Shown: in pieces, positions 11,642 to 23,600 of the stretch | How the letters are laid out: each line of letters begins with the position of its first letter | How positions within the stretch are numbered: position 1 is the stretch's first letter | DNA from: Phallusia mammillata | Lineage: Eukaryota; Chordata; Ascidiacea; Phlebobranchia; Ascidiidae | NCBI GenBank assembly: GCA_003260075.1 | Contig: QLIY01000015.1 | Location: 155,724 to 219,723, forward strand | Direction of reading: 5' to 3' | Length of the DNA stretch: 64,000 nt | The notes under the pieces: generated by a model | What the model saw: the letters and a program-made list of their open reading frames with translations, nothing else | Told to the model about the DNA's origin: nothing | Database searches by the model: none | Made by a program: the position numbers and the translations under genes

Positions 11642-14600
11642 ATGTTAAAAATGCATAGATCTGGTATTCTTGTGCTTACGAAGCATGTTTCGTCTCTTTG
11701 TCATGGAGATGTCGTAAAACACATTGTAGCTGGTGTTAAAAAGGTCGTTTCTTCTACACTTTATGTCCATGTGGAAAATACCAGCTCAAAATCAAATGCT
11801 TGTGGAGACTTTAACCCAAATGATGCAGACATTCTAAGTCGTTTGTTGCAAGGAGCAGAAAAAGTTGATGTTCAACCCAAAAATGTTCCTGAAGAGTTTT
11901 CTCCCGATGTTTTCCCATTTTTGTGGAAGTTTTATTCAGAGGCAGCATCCCAGTGTCATGGATTGGACGTTAATATTCTTTTGCATACAGTCGGTTGCAA
12001 AAACCCAGCAAAACATCAGCTTTACCGGTGTGTAATTTTTTGCCCAAAACATTGCTTTGGTTTGCTAAAAAGTTATAAATCATTGCAAATTCAAGACACC
12101 TTTTTAACTACCCCTGTTTTTTCACAAAAAGATATTGTTTACCTAGCCATTTCGTGAATGTTGTACTTGCTAACAAGTAACAATGTTGCTGTTTTTAATA
12201 TTTAAACATATTGCTTTTTTTGTTAAATCTACATATTATGCAATCACACTGAGAACCATTCAGTGACAGTAAATAACACACATGGCAATAATTTACAATG
12301 CTTAACAGCAAACATAACTTTCCCTTATTTTTTAGTCCAATCCAGTGCATAATGGCAGATCTGGATTCCCGATCTCAAGAAGTTTGTCAACTACTTCAAA
12401 AATTTGTGTCCTCAAATTACAACTATGAGTCACCTGTAGACCATAAGCTTCCAGTCATTGAAATTGCTGATTACAGTAAAATGGACTTCAGTAATACTAC
12501 AAATTCCAGCCCAAAGCAGCCATGCAATAGAAAGGGTTCAATTGTACTTGGTGGAACGTTCGATCATGTTCATACTGGTCACAAACTGTTACTCAGTGAG
12601 GCAACTTTGCTCGCAGACAAAAGAATTCTGATAGGTAAAGTTAAATACAAGTCATGTCTAACTATTACCTACATAAATCCATAATATGTTTACTACAGTG
12701 CAATAAAACATACTACAATTTAAAAAAACAAACAGTAGGGTTGGAGTGTTAATACATGTGGAATATACCAAAAAAAATACACATGCAAAAAATTACTTAT
12801 AATTTTGGTTATGTATTGCATCAAGGCAATTCTGGCAAAACCTTCAAGGGTGAACTGACTAACTAATCAGTTAATTACCAATTTCAGGAATAACTGATGC
12901 TGGCTTGCTAAAGCGCAAAATTTTATCCGAGCTTATCAAACCGTGGGAACAAAGAAAAATACAAGTGGAGCATTTCCTGAGAGACATAGCAAATATCTAT
13001 GTTAACCAGCCTAGGTAAATTCACCACTACACTTAATTTCTAAATTTCAATAGTTTTGACGTGTCAGTGACATTTGTGATGTTTTCAATTAGTGAGAAAC
13101 ATCCCGCTAACTCAAAGTTGTTGGAAATTGTCCAAATTGAAGATCCGATTGGTCCAGCTGGTACAGACCCTAACCTACAGTGCATTGTTGTCAGCAAAGA
13201 GACAGAGAAAGGTGGCCATGTTGTGAATGAAGCAAGGTTAAAAAATGGCCTAAATCCTCTGTACGTTCATGTAATTACTGGAGGTAAGCATAATTGAGTA
13301 GATACAAAGCAAAAGTAATATTTGAGTTTTTATGTGGCATGGGAATTTTGTGTTTTAAAAAAATCAGTTTGGCAAATAAGGGGGGGGGGGCAGTGCATTG
13401 TTGTCAGCAAAGAGACAGAGAAAGGGGGCCATGTTGTGAATGAAGAAAGGCTAAAAAATGGCCTAAATCCTTTGTATGTTCATGTAATTACTGGAGGTAA
13501 GCATAATTGAGTAGATACAAAGTAAAACCAATATTTGCATGAGTTTTAATGTGGCATGGGAATTTTGTGTTTTAAAAAAATCAGTTTGGCAAATAACACA
13601 ATGTTTTAGTTTTATGAAAGCAAAAAAGCATGTTTTGCCATAAAATCAGAATGATGTTTATCAAATGATCAATGCAGTTTAAATGTTTGCCATGTTTTTT
13701 CTACAAAACAGACATGTATACTTAGATATGTATGAAACAAACCTCACCAATATACATATCTAATCCTTCAATTGTAAATTACAGTACCTATATTCACCTT
13801 TATCACCAATAGACCTATATTCACCTTTATATGTAAACTACAGGGGTCCTTGATACAGATGTTGATTTATCGAAATCTACAAACGAATCCAAAGTCAGTT
13901 CTTCAGGGGGGGGGGGAATGTTTTAGTTTTATGAAAGCAAAAATCACATTTTGCCATAAAATCAGAATGGTGTTTATCAAATGATCAATGCAGTTTAAAT
14001 GTTTGCCATGTATTTTTCTACAAATAAGACATGTATAGAATACTTATATATGTATAAAACAAACTTCACCAATAGACACATATTCGCCTTTATTTGTAAA
14101 CTATAGGGGTCCTTGATACCGATGTTGATTTATCGAAATCTACAAACGAATCCAAAGTCAGTTCTTCAACGTTGCGCTTTGCTATGCTCGGAACCTTGCT
14201 TCGAGCTCCTAATACAAGAACCTCAACCTCAAATCATCCAGAAGGTGCCTATGTTATTGGGCTTACTGGGGGAATTGCATCTGGAAAAACAGCTATTGGA
14301 CAACGCCTCGCCAAATTGGGTGCCACTGTTATAGACTGTGATAAACTGGGCCACAAGGCATATGAACCGGGTACTTTAACATTTGAAAAAGTTGTGAAAA
14401 GATTTGGCTCCGATATTGTGGATAAATCTGGTGCAATCAATCGCGGCATTTTGGCAAGCAAAGTGTTCTCTGGTGATGACAAAAAGACAAATTTGCAAGA
14501 TTTAAATCATATTGTATGGCCTGAAATTGAAAGACTGGCAAAGATTGCAATAACTGAAACAGTGGAACGACATCAATCACAAAAACTACCGAAACCTGTT

Positions 14601-16242
14601 TGTATTTTGGATGCAGCGGTCTTACTTGAGGTAGGACAAATTATTACATTATTTTATTGGTAGTTGGCTTATGTATTACATAAATTTGGTGTTTCTCAAA
14701 CCTTTATGGTCTGTGACTATTTTCGCAACAGTAAAATGACTGGCATGCTAAAAAACATGTGTAAATGATGAAACATGTGTTACTGATGGTAATGATTAAG
14801 GAAAGCAGTAGGAAGAAAAATACTTTTGAGGCTCGTAGGATGTTTGCAGACTTACGCAAATTGTCCGTTTAAGTGTGACAACTTACCGACTCGAGTCAGT
14901 TTGTTTAAATTTAATATCTGTTTCATCGGGGGGGGGGGTGAAAGCAGTAGGAAGAAAAATACTTTTGAGGCTCGTAGGATGTTTACAGACTTACGCAAAT
15001 TGTCCGTTTAAGTGTGACGACTTACCGACTCGAGTCAGTTTGTTTAAATTTAATATCTGTTTCATCGTCGCAACATTAGTTGATATTGAACATTATTCCT
15101 CACATGATACAATGCTGTAGAAACACGAAACTGCAAATTTTGACCTCTCTGTATCATTTCATAAAACAAAAACATTGTGCATGTTGTGTCAATCTGGATT
15201 TTTTAATACACAAATTTTGCCTACCCTACTGTAATTATTTTTCCTGCAAAAAGGATTTTAACTGTGGACTGTACACACCCTTTTAACCGGTCAGGTCTTT
15301 CAGTGACAAGACATTGGCCTTACAGACGATGGTGGGATTCAAAAATTTTGTCAGTCGGTTCTGTCACAAAAGTCATATTTTTCAGTCGGTTCTGTTACAA
15401 AAAGTCCATTGACAGTAACCAGTAATGCTAACCGATTCGCTGATCCCATCAAATTTCGTGAGACAGTAGCTGTATCAGGTTAATCAGATTTTGTAGGTTT
15501 TATGAGCTGCCGGTGACAGTCAGTAGCTGGTATTAGCCGGTTTGTTTCCCATAAAGGGGTTTNAACCGACTGAATCCCACCACTGCTTACAGACTAGTGT
15601 ACATTACTTTGTTGACATTACTATATTTTTGTGTAAATTACTGACTGAAATGGTTTTGTTTTTAGGCTGGTTGGGACAAATTTACAGAGGAAGTTTGGGT
15701 TTCTGTGGTACCACCTTCTGAAGCGGTGAAGCGTGTTATGGAGAGAGATGGAAGGACCGAAGAAGATGCTGAAAATCGGCTCCGCTCCCAAATCACCAAT
15801 GCTGAGAGAGTGAAAAAGGCGCATGTGGTGTTGTCTACACTCTGGGCTCCAGAAGTTACACAAAAACAGGTGAAATGTTTTCCTTGATTTGTAATTTTCA
15901 GCATAGAGTAAATTAGAAACCTTTGTAGTGAAATTACAGATGAATCTGGTTAACCAAAAAATTCATTTAATAGCTTAATACTGAACATAGGGTTTTGTAA
16001 AGAAAATCGTCCAGTTGATTTCATAATTTGCTTAATTGCACATTTAAGCTTGGCAAGTTGATATGTGATTAAACTGTTTTATCTGCTTTTTAATGAAAAG
16101 GTAAAACCAAGCACCCAAAATGATTTGAAACTTACATTTAAATTTTTGTTGAAAACGGCAGGGTAAAAAATAAAAAAAATCCTGTGAAAATTATCTATTT
16201 TTAATTATGGGTCCCCTTCTATGAAGGGGACACATATTGTTT

Positions 16243-16281
<39 letters not shown>

Positions 16282-16528
16282 GGGACCCATTTGTTTTTGC
16301 TTGCAAAAACAATCATATATGTAGATTAAATGATGTGTATAGTAAATTGGTAAATATCATATAGAATATATAAAATGGAAGTATATCAGAAAGCCAACCT
16401 TCTAGTTTTATCTACATTTTTAATGCCTAGTTGTCTGTTGTAAGGTTGAAAAGGCATGGACACTTCTTTCACAACGCATGCAACCTGACTGGAATTACAC
16501 AGAAGCAACAGAGGAATCAAAACTGTAA
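11642..16528 (+). CDS. COASY: Bifunctional coenzyme A synthase, 7 exons
   Basis: Catalyses the last two steps of CoA synthesis: phosphopantetheine adenylyltransferase (PPAT), then dephospho-CoA kinase (DPCK). Exons 11642-12027, 12336-12634, 12888-13014, 13093-13283, 14107-14630, 15666-15869 and 16445-16528 join to 604 residues. A second ATG at 11651 would give 601 and aligns well with the vertebrate N-terminus (RSGILVLT). The PPAT domain shows GGTFDHVHTGHK, with the nucleotidyltransferase HxGH signature, and later EDPIGPAGTDP. The DPCK domain begins YVIGLTGGIASGKT (P-loop), then VIDCDKLGHKAYEPG, INRGILASKVF and CILDAAVLLEAGW. The C-terminal end [21 protein letters not shown] matches the family. 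The vertebrate protein is about 564 residues; the extra length lies in linkers. Parts of exons 4 and 5 are echoed after G runs (13391-13496, 13842-13905). These are assembly copies, not extra exons. Confidence 0.95.
13181..14169. other. COASY: COASY exon 4 and exon 5 echoes at G-run joins
   Basis: After the G run at 13380-13390 the sequence restarts inside exon 4, so 13391-13600 repeats about 13181-13380 with substitutions including GCA to GAA (Ala to Glu). After the G run at 13906-13916, positions 13917-14169 repeat about 13600-13905, including the start of exon 5. Only the second copy of exon 5 is complete. Confidence 0.85.
14805..15066. other. COASY: G-run join with echo in COASY intron 5
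   Basis: The G run at 14928-14938 separates two copies of about 125 bp (landmarks gaggctcgtaggatgttt, cgactcgagtcagtttg). Confidence 0.8.
15327..15585. mobile_element. hAT MITE with 8-bp TSD, interrupted
   Basis: The right terminus TGAATCCCACCACTG pairs with a mutated left terminus (CGATGGTGGGATTCA). The 8-bp direct repeat cttacaga flanks it at 15319-15326 and 15586-15593. The same family occurs at 55753-56019. Positions 15468-15562 are a foreign 95-bp insert identical to 7689-7783, ended by an n at 15563, so the element's centre has probably been replaced during assembly. Confidence 0.75.
16245..16280. other. COASY: 36-nt G run in COASY intron 6
   Basis: A long homopolymer of the placeholder type. 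I could not identify a convincing echo on either side. Confidence 0.6.
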
Positions 16529-17697
16529 ACTTTTACATCTGGCCTTATTGAAAAATCATCAAAACAATTATTATCCAATTGAAATAGAGCTTTGCTTTTT
16601 GCTTGCTTAGCAATTCTGTCCCAAAGCATTCCAATTGCACATAACATATTATACACCTCTAACAAAACAGCTTTTTGTGTATCAAGTATAAATACCCTTG
16701 TAATCTGTTACAAGTGTTTCTGTTGAACTGTATATTGCCAGGTATTTATTGACCTGTTGTGAGCAAGCCTAACGTGCAATTTAAATGTGTTTGTGTTCGT
16801 TGCAAGCCCGTTGGTTTACCCAACAGTGTTTACCCAGGGAATTCACCCCTGTGCCCCCGTCCGTATTTTTCTTCACCCCTATAATGTTCCTAATCTATGC
16901 AATTGCGTCGCTCGAGTATAATTCGTCGGAATAGTGGCCAATAAAAGATTAAATTGCTGTTTTCTGAGATGTCCGTACGTTTGCAGTTCTGTTTAGATAG
17001 CGTTCGTTTTTTGTTTCTGCTTGCTTATTCCGAAATTTAGTCTAGGAAAAACACAATAACTAAGGGTGGTGATACGCCTTAATGCTGCCGTGTTAAATGT
17101 TTAGTCTTACATATATCAGCTAGCAGATGAGTCTCAATTATTCCACACGATAGCCATAAGGACGCACGTGAGTTCTATTTGGTTTAGAGCCGAAAACCTT
17201 TGCTTTTCAACTAATGGTCTATGATAAAAAGTTTAGCAAGCACCTGTACAGTAGACCAGGAATTTTAAACTTAAAGTTGTGAAATTCCTGTGCTAAACCA
17301 ACTTGAAATCTTTCGCAATTTTTCGATACATCTAATGCTGTATTTGTTACAGTGGGATGAAGCCATCACAGTGATGAATCTATCTTTACAAGTGCTTGTG
17401 CAAAACAAAAATGCATAAATGACATAATATAGTACACTACGTAAAGCACAAACGTTATGGACAAAAAAACAAAGTATATCAACACCCTATGATAAAATAC
17501 TACTTCAGATTTTAGGAACTTACAAAAAATAGATTTTTATGTCGATAAAACTAAAGTCCTACAAAAAATAAAACTGAATAAAAAGATAGATTTTACAACA
17601 AAAATGTTTTCAAGTAGTAAGTATCAACATGGAATAGAACAATAGAACTGACCTTTTGGGTTTAAAACCACCAAGGTTATTAAAGGTCATTGACCCC
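16529..17697. other. Convergent intergenic region, COASY / TIR gene
   Basis: Lies between the COASY stop and the stop of the minus-strand TIR gene, so it must hold both 3' UTRs. Nothing else is recognisable. The open frames are short. Confidence 0.5.
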
Positions 17698-20600
17698 TCA
17701 CCCCGATACTGAGAACGCTTGCTTGCATGCCATAAGGGCGTCCATAGCAGTTGGGGAAAGACGAAGGTCGTTCAAGGTCCTGCCCTCAAATGACCTCTCG
17801 TAACCCCTGTATGTTGTCCATTTGCCTTCTTCTACACCTTTAGTATGAACTCCATCAAACCTGAGTAAAATTGCTTATTTAAGTTGGTTAGTTTGTTTCA
17901 TTTTTATCCTCGGTGGGCGGACAAAGCCTGAATGCGTTATGCTCACAATCAGTCCGCCGTCGAGCTGCCTGTTTTATTCCAAGTACATGAAATCGTTTTT
18001 TTATCCAATTTTTGACCCATGAAGTTGACTTCAATTTGATTCAACCCGTCAGGTTCCACTGGGTTGAAGCAATGTCGATTAAATTTCTTGCTCAGGAAAA
18101 CTGACGTGGCCAAGACAGGATTAGAACGCACAACCCTGTGACCTTGGGGTGGTTACGCTAGCCACTTGGCCATCATGGTTTTAACCACAGTCCGGATAAA
18201 ACAGTAAATCTCATCCAGATTATTACATCTCACTAAATTTGCAAGATTGTGGTTATTTTAACCTTTTCGTTATAAATCACAGTACGCCAGGCCTTAAAAA
18301 AGACGTCGTACCAAATCAGTCGGTCACCAAGCCTTTTTATGCGAAAGTGATAGACTAGAAAAATCTCGCATGCGGTGGGATTCGCACCCACGACAGGAGT
18401 TATTCCGGGGGACTCGCGCTCTACCAACTGTGCTACATCGTACGCAGCACATGTTAACTTCGTAGTATGGGATCGACAGATCGACCATTGATAATATTTT
18501 TCTAGCCTTTGCCTTGTCATATATGAGAATGCTTGGGAGACCGTATTGATTCAATACGAGGCCTTTAATAGACCTGGCTATATGAGTGTGTCGTGATCGC
18601 TGGTAGGCATAGAAGCTGCAGGACTGATCCCAGTAACTTCATCTTAACTGATTATTGGTCAATCTGGCGATCCCCTACTACGAAGCTTACAGTGCAGCAT
18701 ACGATGCAGACAACGGTGCTTGTGATTCGACTTTAGACGGGCGTACGCTTAAAACACGCCTATATACTGACCTCGCAACACCGTTGACATCTTTATAGAT
18801 TTTCGTAATCTTTCCCTGGTGATATCTGACACCGCCAGAATTATTTCCATCCGTTCCACCGTAAGATCCTTGACTGAATAAAACGATCGTACCTACCCCA
18901 ATATCGCCCTCCAGTGGGCTTTCGTCTAATGCGACATCCTGAAAAAACAAACAAAAAAGTTTCTAACGGTCGGCGGTTCATGATTCTAGTGTTGATGTGA
19001 CAATATATTGTTCGAATGTAAAATTTCCCGGAGATTTTTGAGAGGATAAATTTTACGCCCAATTGAAACACTCTGGTAGAGTATTTTTTGTCGGGTTTGG
19101 GCTAAGAATAAAAAAATGGAATAAAATTGACTTAATTCGGGCCAAACTTCACACTTGGCCTTTTTTGTGCCGACATTTTACCAAATTTTGGGCCTAATTC
19201 AGGTTTTGTTATTAGGTTAAAGCCCGGGTTCGGGTTTGCACTTTCGGATACGAACCGGTTCCAAGCCCAATGTCAGGCTCGCTTATACAACTCGGGTCCA
19301 TGTACACCAATATGTACAAGCAAACTTAATTATTGAACCATTACAATCCTCTACACTCCTTGTAGCTGCAGCGCGTTTGGCTCTCATCCACCAGTTGTGC
19401 CCGACACTTTTATGTGCGCCATAACGTCTTAACGTTGCGCAGCTATTTCCGGCTTGGTGATTGTTTTAGTGCAATTGTGTCGCTATGTTTTCCTTCACCA
19501 AGCAAAATAAACTCTACTCAACTCATATTGCTCTTTTGAAATATTTCATTTACCCGATATGACTGGACTCTGCCGGATGGGTCATTGTCGTCCCAATTCA
19601 CTGTGTAGGACATTTTATCTTCGTCGAAACTTTCAATAGTCGCCATGAAATATGCCCAGAGCTGATGCAGGCAAACCACGTGATCCCCGGGCACTGGAGC
19701 GCGAAATTTCTGCTGAGTAGGGGCTTCCCCGGCAGGTACTTCTGGTGATTCGAATCCTGCCTGTTCTCGGATTGCAGCGCTGTGAGAAAAGTAGATTGAC
19801 TGCAATAGGCGTTTCAAATGGAAGAACACACACCGAGAAAAGGAGGTCCCCCCCCCCGTGATTCGAATCCTGCCTGTTCTCGGATTGCAGCGCTGTGAGA
19901 AAAGTGGATTGACTGCAATAGGCGTTTTAAATGGAAGAACACACACCGAGAAAAGGAGGTAAAAAAAGGTCTAAAGATTTGTTTTTTAAAAACCTTAAAG
20001 ATAATGTGCTGCAAGTTTCAACTGTTCAAACAGTCTTTTATTTTCCATATTTTCTAAAACAGTCTTATTTCAAATTAAGTGGTAAAATAAGAAATAAAAA
20101 AGTAAAAAATGTAAAAAACGAGATTAAATTTGTACATACAAAAAAGTAAAAGAAAAAGTAGGAAAACAAAAAATAATTTATGAAGGCGTAAAGCGTTGGA
20201 GTTTCTTAAATAGATGTTTCAGAATTTTTATTTGCTTACCTTATTTCCACAATTTTCGAGTCTAGTTCTTCAATATTTGAAACATTTTGAACATTAATAG
20301 CTGGGTAGGTTCCCGCTACCAATTTTCCTACTGTTGTTTCGAGCCATTCGTCACCTTTTCCTGAAGAAAATGCAAAATACTAATGTAAATATCATGCTCA
20401 AATTGCTGCAATCTAATTGCCACAATCTTATTTCTGCAAAGCAAATTACCAGAATGAAATTACCACCATAAAATTGCCACGATGTAGATACTATTTTGAA
20501 ATTGCCGCGATGACATTTTACCACGATGAAATTACCACCTTGGAATTAATCGGTTATTTACTAGCACCACCATTCCCACAACATTGTATTTTAAACATCC

Positions 20601-23600
20601 ATAATTGACATAAAAGATGAACATAAATTCATAACTTATGCGATCAGCCTTGAAGCGTGTGTCTATGCAGACCAGCGATCACGGCACACTCATATATAAA
20701 TCACAGTACGCCAGGCCCTTTGAAGGCGTCACACCGAATCCGCGATTGATATAAAAAGAATAATATAATCTATACATCACGGCATAGGGACAGTAAATGC
20801 CGATAAACGGGCAAAAAAACATTGGAATAAAACATGTTGTCATGTTTACCTACTACAATGGTCACTAAAGGTTTCTTCAAAGATTTGGCAGCAAACTGTA
20901 TTTCCATCCGGCAGTTGTCGCTGTTTGCATATTCCTGACTCACACAAGCCACAGCGATCTGACATTCCTTCAAAGCTTCGGCGATTTGCCCGAACTAAAA
21001 AACAACCCAACAGAATTTGTACACCACTGTTGTAAGTCGGGTCGGTTTGGGCTTCAGTTTCTGGAAAGCGGTATCGAGTTGGGCCTGTCTTCACACTCTG
21101 CCTAATTTGTGTCGTTATTTACCCCCCCCCCCAAAGCTTCGGCGATTTGCCCGAACTAAAAAACAACCCAACAGAATTTGCACGCCACTGTTGTAAGTCG
21201 GGCCGGGTTTTTCGGGTCGGTTTGGGCTTCAGTTTGTGTAAAACTGTACCGGCTTGGGCCTAGCTGTCTTCACACTCAGCCTAATTTGTGTCGTAATTTA
21301 GGCCTGATTCAGACTTGACAAAATTCCGGTTTGGGTCGAGTTTAGGGATTGGACTTTTGGGTTCGGCCCCCAATTTCAGGCCTACTTAAAACTCTAAGTA
21401 AGGCACACAGACTTGTGTATACACTGAAGTAATTGCGAAAAATGTACTTGACGAATTCTGCCCCCCCCCCTAACACCATACCTCACGGAAGACCCACATT
21501 TAGCTAATTTTCGATAGGTGGCGTAAAGAGCACTTTCAGGGAAGGGTCGAGGTAAGGTATTAGCATTTAAAATTTAATAAAACTATAGCAAAAGAACATA
21601 GTTACTAATGTAAAACTTCCAAAACCTTTTTTCCCTACCCTACCCTTCTTTAGCCGCTAAATAACTAATTCAGCTCATTACGTCACCTATCAAAAATTAG
21701 CTAAATGTGGGTCTCCCGTGAGTTACGGTGTTAATAGCTCTACCTACAACTTTTAATACAATCGATACTGTGACGTCACTATCATACCATTCCCATTCCG
21801 TCAGCGGCGCTCTCGAGTCGCTGAACGTCGATCCACGGTGACATGCTGAGGGCAGTGGAGAGCTTTTGGACGATCACACGCGGGTCGCTGAATTCTTCAC
21901 CAACGCATTTCGATATTTGTCGTCGTTTTTCGGCCTCCATTGAGTTGCTCCAGCAGTAACTGAAGAAGAAATCGGCTTTTCCCGAAACCAGAGTACTGCC
22001 TGCGAAGATTTAGAGTTTATTGGTTGGAAAATCTGCTAAAACTGCAAAATTTCATTGTGACGTCATATATATCTGACGTGACGTAACATGTGTGACGTCA
22101 CTATGGACGTAACTTGTGTGACCTCATTATGGTAAGAGTAGTTTTGGTATTTGTTCCTGATTAAAGAATATATAGCTAAATAAAATACAAGCCCCCCCCC
22201 CCTGTGTGACGTCACTATGGACGTAACTTGTGTGACCTCATTATGGTAAGTGTAGTTTTGGTATTTGTTCATGATTAAAGAATATATAGCTAAATTAAAA
22301 ACAAGATTTTATATTATATACCTGTCACAGTGACTCCAGATTCAGAAAATAAGTCCATTTGGCCGTCACCTGTCGCTGGGTGGCGCACTTGCTTGATTTC
22401 GACTTTGGGAAGAAAGTTTTTGATCGATCTTGCCAGTTCGGTCATCTTGTATTCTTCTACCTCTTTGTTCTTAAAGTGAATATAGAGTTCTCCGGCTATG
22501 AGAAGTCCCACTACTGTCATTTGCCACTGAAACGACCCAGTACCAACCTGCAAGACAGAACTAAAAGTTATCGTTCCTAGGAAAAAATAATGTAAATGGA
22601 TTTTACATTTCAGTCTGCTGTCAAGGCAGGGTTTGGAAACATGGCCTTGTGAGCAACTACAGGCGTGGTAACGGTTTGGCAACGTACATTTGAATAACAG
22701 AGTACAGGCAATATGTCCTAATTATAACTGGCAGCGTAGCCAAACGGGTAATGTATAACTGCCAAGTAATCACAAGGTTGTGGATTCTACTCTTGTCTCG
22801 GGCACTTTAATTGATTTCCATGACCAAGAACATTAAGCTGAATTGATCCAGCGGGATAAATTAACTGAAAGTCACCAACTTTGTAATAAATGAAATAATC
22901 CAACAAAAAATAATTCAACAGACTTGCAATACAGGCAGCTTAACCACCCCTGGTAGACTGTGTAACTCTACCATTGGTGCGCACAAGCTTGTCACCACTG
23001 CGTTTTTTGTGTGTTTTATCGTCCTAGTTGCTTTATAACAACTTTATTTCAATTTATGTCATTACCCTGATGCAGGCGTCTCGTTTCGGACATCATCACG
23101 TCGGCATATTATAATAAAAACTGCTGGAAGAGGCTACAAATTTGTTAATCAAAACTTGTTTCCAGTTTCAAATGCCAGAAAGCGTTGAGTTTACATATGC
23201 TTTCTCGCTTTTAATTTCCTCCCCTGGGTTATATACACTGTGATAAAACGGCTTAAATCTTACCACAAGTGGTATAACTGGAAGTTTCATAGTTTTCTTT
23301 GCATACTGAAACTCCATTCTGCACCGGTCGTTGCTCGCATATTCGTCGCTCAAACAAGCGATGAAAACTTTAGTTCGCTTCAAAGCTGTGACGATTTCAA
23401 GAAGTGAGTCTTCGTTGTCATTTTCCATTGTAAACACTGTGAGTCCTGAATCAAAGTATAAAAGTCACAAAATGGGGTTTTACAGTAACCCCCCCCCCCA
23501 GCGATGAAAACTTTAGTTCGCTTCAAAGCTGTGACGATTTCAAGAAGCGAGTCTTCGTTGTCATTTTCCATCGTAAACACTGTGAGTCCTGAATCAAAGT

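Noticed and set aside
18375..18450. tRNA gene on the minus strand
   Set aside because: The stems fit poorly and the sequence continues into a SINE body shared with 24425 and 25530.
20398..20548. CRISPR-like array
   Set aside because: The units are imperfect, adjacent and without unique spacers, in a eukaryotic intron. It is a minisatellite.
23500..23593. Third TIR domain in the minus-strand gene
   Set aside because: It is a partial echo of exon 9 after a C run, with no further exon of its own.
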